Origin: JBDHRG01 sp039807445
GTDB lineage: Bacteria; Pseudomonadota; Gammaproteobacteria; Competibacterales; Competibacteraceae
Assembly (NCBI GenBank): GCA_039807445.1
Contig: JBDHRG010000039.1
Span: forward strand, 1 to 22,797
Length of the DNA stretch: 22,797 nt
Direction: 5' to 3'
Part shown: positions 1 to 7,122 of the stretch, piece after piece
How positions within the stretch are numbered: position 1 is the stretch's first letter
Layout of the letters: each line of letters starts with the position of its first letter
The notes under the pieces: model-generated
What the model was told of the DNA's origin: nothing
Seen by the model: the letters and a program-made list of their open reading frames with translations, nothing else
The model's database searches: none
Translations under genes and position numbers: made by a program

Positions 1-305
1 CCTTCGCCGAGCTGACGGCCGACGAGGTCATCGCCCGGCTCGATGCGGCGCAGATCGCCAACGCGCGCATGAACGACATGCACGAGGTGTGGGCGCATCC
101 GCAGCTCGCGGCGCGCCGGCGCTGGACCCAGGTCGACACCCCGACCGGGCCGATCCCGGCGCTGCTGCCCCCCGGCGACATCGATGCCTACACGCCGCGG
201 ATGGACGCCGTGCCCGCGCTCGGCCAGCACACCGCCGCGATCCTGGCCGAGCTCGGCTGGAGCGAAACCGACATCGATCGCCTGCACCGGGCCGGCGCGA
301 TCTGA
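1..305 (+). CDS. CaiB/BaiF (class III) CoA-transferase, C-terminal end (partial)
   Basis: The reading frame is open from base 3 to the TGA at 303-305; the start lies outside the window. About 100 residues are visible. They show the C-terminal pattern of class III CoA-transferases: a helix ending in ARMNDMHEVWAHPQL, then a segment on the final hydrophobic presentation of the substrate (PTGPIPALLPPGD), then GQHTAAILAELGWS near the end. These enzymes move CoA between carboxylic acids through an enzyme-bound anhydride; the catalytic Asp is in the missing N-terminal part. The next gene, a CitE-type lyase, starts 12 bases downstream, so the two are probably one operon that activates a dicarboxylic or hydroxy acid and cleaves the CoA ester. 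The exact substrate cannot be read from this fragment. Confidence 0.85.
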   Translation, partial: FAELTADEVIARLDAAQIANARMNDMHEVWAHPQLAARRRWTQVDTPTGPIPALLPPGDIDAYTPRMDAVPALGQHTAAILAELGWSETDIDRLHRAGAI

Positions 306-317
306 AGGAGCCCCGTC

Positions 318-1163
318 ATGAGCGTTTCCATGCATCACGCAATGATGCCGACCATCCGTTCCGCGCTGTTCGTGCCCGGCAACCGCGGCGAGCGCATCCC
401 CAAGGCGCTGGCGAGCGGTGCCGATGCCGTGATCGTCGACCTCGAGGACGCGGTGGCGTCGGCCGCCAAGGCCGAAGCCCGCGAAGTCATCCGGGCTTTC
501 CTCGACACGACGCCCGCTGCGCGGGTGCTGGTGCGCATCAATGCCGCGGGCGTCGACGGGCACGAGGCCGATCTCGCGCTCTGCACCCACCCGGGCGTCG
601 CCGCGGTGATGCTGCCCAAGGCCGAGACCGCTTCGGCGGTCGGCCATGCGGCCGCCGTCAGCGGCAAGCCGGTCTGGCCGATCGTCGAGAGCGCGGCGGG
701 GCTGCTGGCCCTGCCCGAGCTGGTGTGTGTGCCCGGCGTGGCGCGGCTCGCGCTCGGTTCGCTCGACCTCGCGCTCGACCTCGACCTGGTGCCCGGCTCC
801 GAGGGCGCCGAGCGCATGCTCGACCAGGCGCGCTTCGCGCTGCTGGTGCAGTCGCGCGCGGCCGGGCTGACGGCGCCGATCGACGGCGTGTTCCCGGTGC
901 TGGACGACACCGCGGGCCTGTCGCGTGCCGCCCGTCATGCGCGCGCTGCCGGCTTCGGCGGGATGCTGTGCATCCACCCGCGCCAGGTCGGCATGGTGAA
1001 TGCCGCCTTCACGCCGAGCGCCGCCGAGCTCGACTGGGCCCGCCGCGTGGTCGAGGCCTCGGCCTGCGGCGAAGGTGCCTTCGCCGTCGACGGTCAGATG
1101 GTCGACGCCCCGGTGCTCGAGCGCGCGCAGCGGATCCTGCGGCGCGCCGGCCACCAAGCCTGA
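318..1163 (+). CDS. HpcH/HpaI aldolase/citrate lyase family protein (CitE-like acyl-CoA lyase)
   Basis: A 281-residue protein, normal for CitE-like C-C lyases that cleave malyl-, citramalyl- or related CoA esters with Mg2+. Visible motifs: LFVPGNR (17-23), DLEDAV (41-46, acidic metal region), VRIN (72-75, substrate-binding Arg), MLPKAE (98-103), PIVESAAGL (121-129, metal-binding Glu124), LGSLDLALDL (146-155, Asp150) and CIHPRQV near 220. The start is set by AAGGAG at 305-310, seven bases before the ATG. It follows a class III CoA-transferase gene and precedes a TRAP binding-protein gene. This trio suggests uptake, CoA activation and cleavage of a C4-C5 dicarboxylate, as in itaconate/citramalyl-CoA pathways. 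The specific substrate is inference. Malyl-CoA thioesterase activity, known in some relatives, is an alternative. Confidence 0.85.
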   Translation: MSVSMHHAMMPTIRSALFVPGNRGERIPKALASGADAVIVDLEDAVASAAKAEAREVIRAFLDTTPAARVLVRINAAGVDGHEADLALCTHPGVAAVMLPKAETASAVGHAAAVSGKPVWPIVESAAGLLALPELVCVPGVARLALGSLDLALDLDLVPGSEGAERMLDQARFALLVQSRAAGLTAPIDGVFPVLDDTAGLSRAARHARAAGFGGMLCIHPRQVGMVNAAFTPSAAELDWARRVVEASACGEGAFAVDGQMVDAPVLERAQRILRRAGHQA

Positions 1164-1198
1164 ACCCAGCACAACAAGACCCCCAGAGGAGAGACACC

Positions 1199-1678
1199 AT
1201 GATCTTCAAGCACGCGCTGCTGGCCGCCACCCTCGGCGGCCTGGTCTTCGCCGCTGCCCAGGCGCAGGCGGCCGATGAGCCCATCGTCATCAAGTTCGGT
1301 CATGTCGTCGCGACCGACACCCCCAAGGGCAAGGCGGCCGAGAAGTTCAAGGAGCTCGCCGAAGAGCGCACCGGCGGCAAGGTCAGGGTCGAGGTCTACT
1401 CCAACAGCCAGCTCTACAAGGGCAAGGAAGAGCTGATCCCGGGGCTGATGCTGGCAGCGCTGCTTCGGCCTGGTCGCGGGCAGCGACGTGGCTTTCGACG
1501 CCCTGCCGGGCGCCTTCGACGACTATCTGCCGGCCAAAGTCACCGGGCGGCGCATCGTCGTCGTCGCTGCGGAGTGACTGCGCGATACCGCGTCGCGCCG
1601 GAGCGGTGCACGGAGGTGTACGAGCATTTGACCTCTGCCGCGAGGATAATTTACCGTTTACGTAAACGTCAGTTATAA
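1199..1678 (+). pseudogene. Truncated TRAP transporter substrate-binding protein (dctP remnant)
   Basis: The ATG at 1199 follows a good ribosome site (AGAGGAGAG). The product begins with a signal peptide (residues 1-24, cleavage after AQA) and then reads as a genuine DctP-type periplasmic binding protein: IVIKFGHVVATDTPKGKAA, then RTGGKVRVEVYSNSQLYKGKEEL. Family members are about 320-340 residues. Here recognisable sequence stops near residue 77 (about base 1430). From about 1469 the frame runs out of register through a copy of an acuI 3' end, giving an Arg-rich nonsense tail to the stop at 1676-1678. No dctQ or dctM membrane genes follow. The gene is therefore almost certainly non-functional, broken by the rearrangement that placed the direct repeat here. 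The fused ORF might still be translated into an exported short peptide, but there is no reason to think it binds solute. Confidence 0.85.
1469..1577 (+). pseudogene. Orphan 3' end of an acuI-type reductase gene
   Basis: In frame with the TGA at 1575-1577 this stretch encodes VAGSDVAFDALPGAFDDYLP followed by AKVTGRRIVVVAAE. It is nearly identical to the last ~35 residues of the intact reductase gene ending at 4059. At DNA level only about three scattered substitutions separate the copies until the last ten bases, where they diverge. There is no start codon or N-terminal part, so it cannot make a reductase. It marks the left junction of a duplicated block. Confidence 0.9.
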
Positions 1679-1706
1679 GCCACTCTTGGGTTGACGCATG
1701 CGTCAA
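1650..1706 (+). promoter_or_regulatory. Promoter-like region A with two palindromic operators
   Basis: A plausible sigma-70 promoter is TTTACC (1650-1655), a 17-base spacer, and TTATAA (1673-1678). The spacer holds a perfect 14-base palindrome, CGTTTACGTAAACG, at 1655-1668. A second palindrome, TTGACGCATGCGTCAA, lies at 1691-1706, centred 37 bases further on and just past the predicted start of transcription. Both placements suit regulator binding: spacer sites are typical of MerR or TetR families, and sites at the transcription start suit repressors. The layout recurs at 4123-4186. The regulator is not in the window. A LiuR-like regulator of acyl-CoA catabolism is a guess from the ACGT-rich half sites. 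Confidence 0.6.
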
Positions 1707-1817
1707 TCCGGGGTTCATACAAAGAACCGACGCGGGGGGGACAAGCGGATGGCGGAGGCGAAGGGGTCACGTGTGCCCGGCGGAGGAGCGCCGGCTATTC
1801 GCGCAGGGGCTGTCCGC

Positions 1818-2852
1818 ATGAAGCCGCCGTTGACTGGCATCCGCGTTGTCGAATTCGAAGGCATCGGACCCGGCCCGCTGGCCGGCCGGATGCTGGCCGA
1901 CATGGGTGCCGAGGTGACCGTGATCGCACGGCCACGAAAGGGCGCGGTGAACGAGCGGCTCGGTGGAGCAGCTGACAACCCCCTGCGGCGCGGCAAGACC
2001 GTCGTGACGCTCGACCTGAAACAGGCGACCGGGGCAGCCGAGGCGATGGCGCTGGTGGCCGCAGCCGACGCGCTGATCGAAGGCAATCGCCCCGGGGTGA
2101 TGGAGAAGCTGGGTCTGGGGCCAGCGGACTGCGCCGCGCGCAACCCGCGGCTGGTCTACGGCCGCATGACCGGCTGGGGTCAACGTGGGCCGCTGGCCCG
2201 GGCGGCCGGGCACGACCTGAACTATGTCGCGTTGACCGGGCTGCTGTCGCTGTCGGCGCACCGGGGCGGACGGCCGATCGTACCGCCCACGATCGTGGGG
2301 GACGCTACCGGCGCGCTGGGCCTGGCCTTCGGCATGGCCTGCGCGCTGCTGGAGGCGCGCGCCAGCGGCCACGGGTGTGTGGTGGACGGTGCCATTGTCG
2401 ATGTGCTGGCGATGCTCGGCACCATCGCGCAGTGGGTACGTGCGAGCGGGCAGCGGGACAGTCCGGCGCCCAGCCCGTTCCATGACTCACCGTTCTACGA
2501 CGTCTATACCTGCGCCGACGGCGGCTTCATCACGCTCGGCGCGCTGGAGCCGCAGTTCTACGCGCTGCTGCTGGACAAACTCGGCCTTGCCGACGTGGAC
2601 CCGGCCACGCAGTATGACGTGGATACCTGGCCTGCGCTGAAGGCGCGCTTCGCTGCGCTGTTTGCCAGCCGCCCGCGCGCGCACTGGTGCGACCTTCTCG
2701 AAGGCAGCGACGTGTGTTTCGCACCCGTGCTGAGCCTTTCCGAAGCTGCGGCGCACCCGCACAACGTGGCACGCGGCATATACAGCGTTGGCGCGGACGG
2801 CGCGGTGCGGGCTGCTGGCGCGCCACGTTTCCTGCCCCTTTCAACGGAGTGA
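1818..2852 (+). CDS. Alpha-methylacyl-CoA racemase-like CaiB/BaiF protein
   Basis: Taken from the ATG at 1818, the product is 344 residues. It starts like the family (LTGIRVVEFEGIGPGPLAGR, residues 5-24) and has GRMTGWGQRGPLARAAGHDLN at 115-135. His132 and Asp162 (VGD) are 30 residues apart, the same spacing as the catalytic His126/Asp156 pair of mycobacterial MCR. These enzymes interconvert 2R and 2S 2-methylacyl-CoA esters so that branched chains can enter beta-oxidation. The C-terminus ends shortly after APRF, some 15-20 residues earlier than usual. An in-frame ATG at 1749 would add 23 residues (MAEAKGSR...) from the repeated leader. I prefer 1818 because homology starts there and AGGGGC precedes it. 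It is followed by the reductase gene after 205 bases. CoA-transferase activity is the main alternative. Confidence 0.8.
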   Translation: MKPPLTGIRVVEFEGIGPGPLAGRMLADMGAEVTVIARPRKGAVNERLGGAADNPLRRGKTVVTLDLKQATGAAEAMALVAAADALIEGNRPGVMEKLGLGPADCAARNPRLVYGRMTGWGQRGPLARAAGHDLNYVALTGLLSLSAHRGGRPIVPPTIVGDATGALGLAFGMACALLEARASGHGCVVDGAIVDVLAMLGTIAQWVRASGQRDSPAPSPFHDSPFYDVYTCADGGFITLGALEPQFYALLLDKLGLADVDPATQYDVDTWPALKARFAALFASRPRAHWCDLLEGSDVCFAPVLSLSEAAAHPHNVARGIYSVGADGAVRAAGAPRFLPLSTE

Positions 2853-3057
2853 TCCAGGAGGCCGGCAAGCCCATGGATAGCCCCCGCACTGCTGAAGGAC
2901 GAGCTCAGCTGCGCCTTTGGAGGTCCTGCTACCGTCGGGTTCACGTTCCGCGTGCGCGAGCGTGCAATCGACCCGCACCGGCGGTGGCTCGACGTCCCGA
3001 ACCTGCGTCGCTTGTCGACGACCACCGGTGCCACCACGGCGCCACCACGGAGGAACC

Positions 3058-4059
3058 ATGCAAGACCAGACCTTCCGCGCCTACCGCGCGCACCAGATCG
3101 AAGGCAAGGTCGCCTCGCGCTTCGACGACCTGACGCTCGATGACCTGTCGCCCGGCGACGTGGTGATCAAGACCGCGTACTCGGGGATCAACTACAAGGA
3201 CGCGCTCGCGGCGACCGGTGCCGGACGCATCATGAAGCGCTTCCCGATGGTGGTCGGCATCGACGTCGCCGGACATGTGGCCAGCTCGAAGGACCCGCGT
3301 TTCAAGGAAGGCGACGCGGTGCTGGTGGTCGGCGCCGGCATCGGCGAAGAGCACGACGGCGGCTACGCCGAGTACTGCCGGGTGAAGAGCGACTGGATCG
3401 TGCGCCTGCCCGCCGGCATGAGCCTGCGCGAGACGATGGCGATCGGCACCGCCGGCTTCACCGCGGCGCTCGGCATCCACCGGATGGAAGAGAACCGCCA
3501 GTGCCCCGAGCACGGCCCGATCCTGGTCAGCGGCGCTTCGGGCGGCGTGGGGAGCATCGCGGTCGACCTGCTGGCCGGGCGCGGCTACGAGGTGGTCGCG
3601 CTGACCGGCAAGTCCGGCGCCGAGGATTACCTGAAGGCGCTCGGCGCGGCGCGTACCCTGCCGCGCGAGGGGCTGGACCTCGGCTCCAAGCCGATGGAAA
3701 AGGCGCAGTGGGGCGGGGCGATCGACAATCTCGGCGGCGAGGTGCTGACCTACATGACGCGCACCGTCAAGCCCTTCGGCAACATCGCCTCGATCGGCCT
3801 GGCGGCGAGCCACGAGCTGCACACCACGGTGATGCCCTTCATCCTGCGCGGCGTCAGCCTACTCGGCATCAATTCGCCGTACTGCCCGCTCGAGGTCCGC
3901 GACCGCGTCTGGGAGCGACTGGCTTCGGACCTGAAGCCGCGCCACCTCGACCTGATCGCGGGCAGCGACGTGGCGTTCGACGCCCTGCCGGGCGCCTTCG
4001 ACGACTATCTGCAGGCCAAGGTCACCGGGCGGCGCATCGTCGTCGTCGCCGGAGCGTGA
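3058..4059 (+). CDS. acuI: AcuI/YhdH-type acryloyl-CoA reductase (NADPH)
   Basis: A 333-residue zinc-free medium-chain dehydrogenase/reductase of the YhdH/AcuI group, which reduces acryloyl-CoA to propionyl-CoA with NADPH. Visible features: YSGINYKDALAATG (41-54, group signature), VVGIDVAGHV (65-74), GDAVLVVGAGIGEEHDGGYAEY (85-106), the Rossmann loop GASGGVG (159-165), and LTGK plus a Gly/Ala-rich cofactor region after 180. The ATG at 3058 follows GGAGGA closely. The last ~105 bases are also present as an orphan copy at 1469-1577. Upstream is the racemase gene, and downstream lies the second copy of the two-palindrome promoter. With the racemase it would help process short or branched acyl-CoA intermediates. 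Related quinone-oxidoreductase activity cannot be excluded from sequence alone. Confidence 0.88.
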   Translation: MQDQTFRAYRAHQIEGKVASRFDDLTLDDLSPGDVVIKTAYSGINYKDALAATGAGRIMKRFPMVVGIDVAGHVASSKDPRFKEGDAVLVVGAGIGEEHDGGYAEYCRVKSDWIVRLPAGMSLRETMAIGTAGFTAALGIHRMEENRQCPEHGPILVSGASGGVGSIAVDLLAGRGYEVVALTGKSGAEDYLKALGAARTLPREGLDLGSKPMEKAQWGGAIDNLGGEVLTYMTRTVKPFGNIASIGLAASHELHTTVMPFILRGVSLLGINSPYCPLEVRDRVWERLASDLKPRHLDLIAGSDVAFDALPGAFDDYLQAKVTGRRIVVVAGA

Positions 4060-4237
4060 ACCGGGGATAGCCCCGGGATGCCACTGACGTGTACGGGACA
4101 GTTGATCTCTGCGTACGGATCATTTACCGTTTACGTAAACGTCAGTTACAAGCCACCCCAGGTTGACGCATGCGTCAACCTGGGGTTCATACAAACAGAG
4201 CCGACGCGGGGGGGACAAGCGGATGATGGAGGCGAAG
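3951..4237 (+). repeat. Direct repeat copy B (reductase 3' end plus control region)
   Basis: This is the partner of 1469-1763. It contains the authentic end of the reductase gene, then an intergenic stretch whose promoter, both palindromes, the CGGGGGGGACAAGCGGATG leader and the GGAGGCGAAG end match copy A. After 4237 the copies diverge completely: one leads to the racemase, the other to livG. Because B is continuous with a whole gene, B is the likelier source and A the derived copy. Confidence 0.9.
4123..4186 (+). promoter_or_regulatory. Promoter-like region B with a 32-base perfect palindrome
   Basis: TTTACC (4123-4128), 17 bases, then TTACAA (4146-4151) forms a plausible promoter for the livG operon. 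The palindrome CGTTTACGTAAACG (4128-4141) occupies the spacer. The second palindrome is perfect over 32 bases (4155-4186; left half ACCCCAGGTTGACGCA followed by its exact complement). Its centre is 36 bases from the first palindrome, about three and a half helical turns. Copy A keeps only the inner 16 bases perfectly, which suggests that TTGACGCATGCGTCAA is the protein-contacted core. Confidence 0.6.
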
Positions 4238-4342
4238 TGGCCAGGTGCCTCTGGGCGCAGCCCGGGGGCGTTCCCGAGGATGTCGCCGCTCCCGGACGGG
4301 ATGCGGCACCGGCGGCAGGGAGGGGGGACCGATGCAGGCTGA
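4223..4342 (+). other. Possible short leader ORF overlapping the livG start
   Basis: Two adjacent ATGs (4223, 4226) open a ~39-codon frame (MMEAKWPGASGR...) that ends with TGA at 4340-4342, 11 bases into livG in another frame. The matching place in repeat copy A starts MAEAKGSR and is in frame with the racemase. The shared ATG and EAK codons could be just repeated sequence. No strong ribosome site is seen apart from the upstream G-run. It could couple translation to livG, or be chance. Confidence 0.2.
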
Positions 4343-5153
4343 GCGCGAATACGAAGACGTGCTGCTCGAGGTGCGCAACGTTTCGCTGGCCTTCGGCGGC
4401 GTCAAGGCGTTGACCGACGTGAGCTTCGGCGTGCGCAAGCGCGAAGTGTTCTCGATCATCGGCCCCAACGGCGCCGGCAAGACCTCGATGCTGAACTGCA
4501 TCTCCGGGCGCTACAGCCCCGGCCAGGGCAGCGTCGTGTTCAAGGGCAAAGACGTCACGCGGATGAGCCCGAACGAGCGCTGCGAGCTCGGCATCGGCCG
4601 CACCTTCCAGAACCTGGCGCTGTTCAGCCACATGTCCGTGCTCGACAACATCATGGTCGGCCGGCATCACCTGTTGCGCAACAACTTCTTCACCGGCTCG
4701 CTGTACTGGTTCGGCGGCGCGCAGCGCGAAGAGCTCAAGCACCGCCGCCAGGTCGAGGACATCATCGACTTCCTCGAGATCAGCCACATCCGCAAGGCGA
4801 CCGCCGGGACGCTGTCGTACGGTCTGCGCAAGCGCGTCGAGCTGGCGCGCGCGGTGGCGCTGCGCCCCGACCTGATCCTGCTCGACGAGCCGATGGCCGG
4901 CATGAACCTCGAGGAAAAGGAGGACATGGCGCGCTACATCCTCGATCTCAACGAAGAGTGGGGCATGACCGTGATCATGATCGAGCACGACATGGGGGTG
5001 GTGATGGACGTGTCGCACCGGATCATGGTGCTCGACTTCGGCAGGAAGATCGCCGAGGGGCTGCCCGACGAGATCATGGACAACCCGCACGTGCGCACCG
5101 CCTACCTCGGTGCCGACGTCGAGATGGCGGTCGAGGCGGAGGTGACCCGATGA
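4332..5153 (+). CDS. livG: Branched-chain-type ABC transporter ATP-binding protein LivG
   Basis: A 273-residue ATPase of the HAAT (branched-chain amino acid type) importers, acting at the inner face of the membrane with LivF. Motifs: Walker A GPNGAGKT (44-51), signature LSYGLRKRVELARA (from 161), Walker B LILLDEPMAGM (181-191), and switch His219 in MIEHDMG. The signature has LSYG instead of the canonical LSGG, a common LivG variant. The ATG at 4332 is preceded by a long GGGAGGGGGGA run. The stop overlaps the next gene's start (ATGA at 5150-5153), so translation is coupled to the acyl-CoA ligase. The two palindromes at 4128-4186 precede it and probably control the operon. With two acyl-activating enzymes in the operon, the cargo is more likely an aromatic, alicyclic or fatty acid than an amino acid. 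Confidence 0.92.
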   Translation: MQAEREYEDVLLEVRNVSLAFGGVKALTDVSFGVRKREVFSIIGPNGAGKTSMLNCISGRYSPGQGSVVFKGKDVTRMSPNERCELGIGRTFQNLALFSHMSVLDNIMVGRHHLLRNNFFTGSLYWFGGAQREELKHRRQVEDIIDFLEISHIRKATAGTLSYGLRKRVELARAVALRPDLILLDEPMAGMNLEEKEDMARYILDLNEEWGMTVIMIEHDMGVVMDVSHRIMVLDFGRKIAEGLPDEIMDNPHVRTAYLGADVEMAVEAEVTR

Positions 5154-7108
5154 AGCGCAAGCACCCCTCGATGGCGCCGGTCTATCCCGACATCGCGCGC
5201 TACGACACCTTCCCCAAGCTGCTGGCGCACAATGCCGCGCAGTGGCCCGACGGCGTGGCGATGCGCGAAAAGGAATTCGGCATCTGGAACGAGTTCAGTT
5301 GGGCGCAGTGCCACGAGCGCGTCAGGCTGACCGCGCTCGGGCTGTACGCGCTCGGCGTGCGCGCCGGCGACGCGGTCGGGCTGCTCGGCAACAACCGCCC
5401 GCAGTGGATCTGGAGCGAAGTCGCCGCGCACGCCTTGGGGGCGATGAGCCTCGGCATCTACCAGGATTCGATGGGCCCGGAAGTCGCCTACCTGGTGCAG
5501 TACGCCGAGGCCAAGGTCATCGTCGCCGAGGACGAGGAGCAGGCCGACAAGCTGCTCGAGATCGCGCCGCAGTGCCCGAGTCTGACGCACATCGTCTACT
5601 GCGACCCGCGCGGCATGCGCAAGTACGACGATCCGCGGCTCTTGAGCCTCGAGCAGTTGCTGGCCAAGGGCGAGCAGCTCGCGCGCGAGCAGCCGGCGCT
5701 GTATGCGCAATGGGTCGAGGCGGGCAAGGGCGAGGCGGTCGCGATCCTGTGCACCACCTCGGGCACGACCTCGAACCCCAAGCTCAGCATGATGCAGGCC
5801 GGGCCCTTCATCGACCACTGCACCGCCTACCTGCGCGCCGACCCCAAGTTCCCGGGCGACGACTACGTCTCGGTGCTGCCGCTGCCGTGGGTGATGGAGC
5901 AGGTGTACGCGGTGGCGCAGTGGCTGATCGCGCGCTGCACGGTCAACTTCGTCGAAGAGCCCGAGACGATGATGAGCGATCTGCGCGAGATCGGTCCGAC
6001 CTTCGTGCTGCTGGCGCCGCGGGTGTGGGAGTCGATCGCCGCCGACGTGCGCAGCCGGATGATGGACGCCACGCCGTTCAAGCAGGCGATGTTCCGCCTC
6101 GGCATGAAGCTCGGCACCGAGGCGCTCGAGCAGGGCCGGCGTTCGAAGCTCGCCGACTTCATCCTGTTCCGCGCCTTGCGCGATCGGCTCGGCTTCACCT
6201 TCCTGCGCTCGGCGGCGACCGGCGGCGCGGCGCTCGGTCCCGAGACCTTCAAGTTCTTCCAGGCGATGGGGGTGCCGCTGCGCCAGCTCTACGGCCAGAC
6301 CGAGCTCGCCGGTGCGTACACGGTCCATCGCGCCGACGACGTCGACTTCGACTCGGTCGGCGTGCCGTTCGACAATGCCGAGGTGCGGATCGAGGCGCCC
6401 GACGAGCACGGCGTCGGCGAGATCATCGCGCGCAACTCGGGCATGTTCCTCGGCTACTACAAGAACGAGGAAGCGACGCGCAAGGAGATCCACGAGGGCT
6501 GGATGCACACCGGCGACGCCGGCTACATCAAGCCCGACAGCGGCCACCTGGTGGTGATCGACCGCATCAAGGACCTGGCGGTCACGTCCGCAGGCACGCG
6601 CTTCTCGCCGCAGTACATCGAGAACAAGCTCAAGTTCTCGCCGTACATCGCCGAAGCGGTGATCCTCGGCCACGAGAAGCCGTACCTGTCGGCGATCGTC
6701 TGCATCCGCTATTCGATCGTCTCGAAGTGGGCCGAGCAGCACGGCATCGCCTTCACCAGCTACACCAGCCTGTCGGCGCAGCCCGAAGTCTACCGCCTGC
6801 TCGAGCAGGAGCTGTGCACGGTCAACGCCAGCCTGCCCGAGGCGCAGCGGATCAAGCGCTTCGTGCTGCTGTACAAGGAGCTCGACCCCGACGACGGCGA
6901 GCTGACCCGCACCCGCAAGGTGCGCCGCGGCGTGATCAACGAGAAGTACGCCGACATCATCGCCGGCATCTACGCCGATGCCGCCTCGGTGAAGATCGAC
7001 ACCGTGATCACTTTCCAGGACGGCTCGAAGTCGCGCGTGCAGACCGAGCTCGCGATCGTCGACCTCGACGCCGAATCGCCCGCCGGCGCGCGTCGCGCGG
7101 TCGGCTGA
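5150..7108 (+). CDS. AMP-forming long-chain-type acyl-CoA synthetase
   Basis: A 652-residue ANL-superfamily ligase of the long-chain fatty acyl-CoA synthetase type; it would turn the imported acid into its CoA thioester using ATP. Motifs: phosphate loop TSGTTSNPKLSMM (203-215), YGQTELAG for adenine and carboxylate binding, GWMHTGDAGYI (hinge region Asp), IDRIKDLAVTSAGTRFSP, and a C-terminal domain ending TRTRKVRRGVINEKY with the expected catalytic Lys. The loop differs from the usual TSGTTG-PKGV: Ser208 replaces Gly, and Leu-Ser replaces the Gly-Val after Lys211. The gene sits between livG (4-base overlap) and livH, so import and activation are made together. The substrate cannot be determined from sequence; the size and family favour a bulky or long acid. 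It should be cytoplasmic or membrane-associated. Confidence 0.88.
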   Translation: MKRKHPSMAPVYPDIARYDTFPKLLAHNAAQWPDGVAMREKEFGIWNEFSWAQCHERVRLTALGLYALGVRAGDAVGLLGNNRPQWIWSEVAAHALGAMSLGIYQDSMGPEVAYLVQYAEAKVIVAEDEEQADKLLEIAPQCPSLTHIVYCDPRGMRKYDDPRLLSLEQLLAKGEQLAREQPALYAQWVEAGKGEAVAILCTTSGTTSNPKLSMMQAGPFIDHCTAYLRADPKFPGDDYVSVLPLPWVMEQVYAVAQWLIARCTVNFVEEPETMMSDLREIGPTFVLLAPRVWESIAADVRSRMMDATPFKQAMFRLGMKLGTEALEQGRRSKLADFILFRALRDRLGFTFLRSAATGGAALGPETFKFFQAMGVPLRQLYGQTELAGAYTVHRADDVDFDSVGVPFDNAEVRIEAPDEHGVGEIIARNSGMFLGYYKNEEATRKEIHEGWMHTGDAGYIKPDSGHLVVIDRIKDLAVTSAGTRFSPQYIENKLKFSPYIAEAVILGHEKPYLSAIVCIRYSIVSKWAEQHGIAFTSYTSLSAQPEVYRLLEQELCTVNASLPEAQRIKRFVLLYKELDPDDGELTRTRKVRRGVINEKYADIIAGIYADAASVKIDTVITFQDGSKSRVQTELAIVDLDAESPAGARRAVG

Positions 7109-7122
7109 ACGGAGGCCCTGCC

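Larger units (their letters stand above)
1469..1763 (+). repeat. Direct repeat copy A (reductase 3' end plus control region)
   Basis: This ~295-base block matches 3951-4237 in the same orientation. The first ~105 bases (gene end) and the last ~115 bases (1650-1763, palindromes and G-run leader) are highly similar. The ~75 bases between are looser, with only islands such as GTGTACG and CTCTGC shared. The repeat spacing is about 2.48 kb, enclosing the racemase and intact reductase genes. Confidence 0.9.

Noticed and set aside
89..1198. Upstream extension of the dctP frame through the CitE-like gene
   Set aside because: The Arg-rich sequence is an out-of-frame reading of the CoA-transferase and lyase genes. 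A proper ribosome site and signal peptide start at 1199.
1818..2852. Racemase gene as recent foreign DNA by codon use
   Set aside because: Codon choice looks slightly more mixed than in neighbours, but the difference is small by eye and I could not compute it.
1469..4237. Composite transposon flanked by insertion sequences
   Set aside because: The flanking repeats are direct copies of a gene end and promoter. No transposase, terminal inverted repeats or target-site duplication could be seen.
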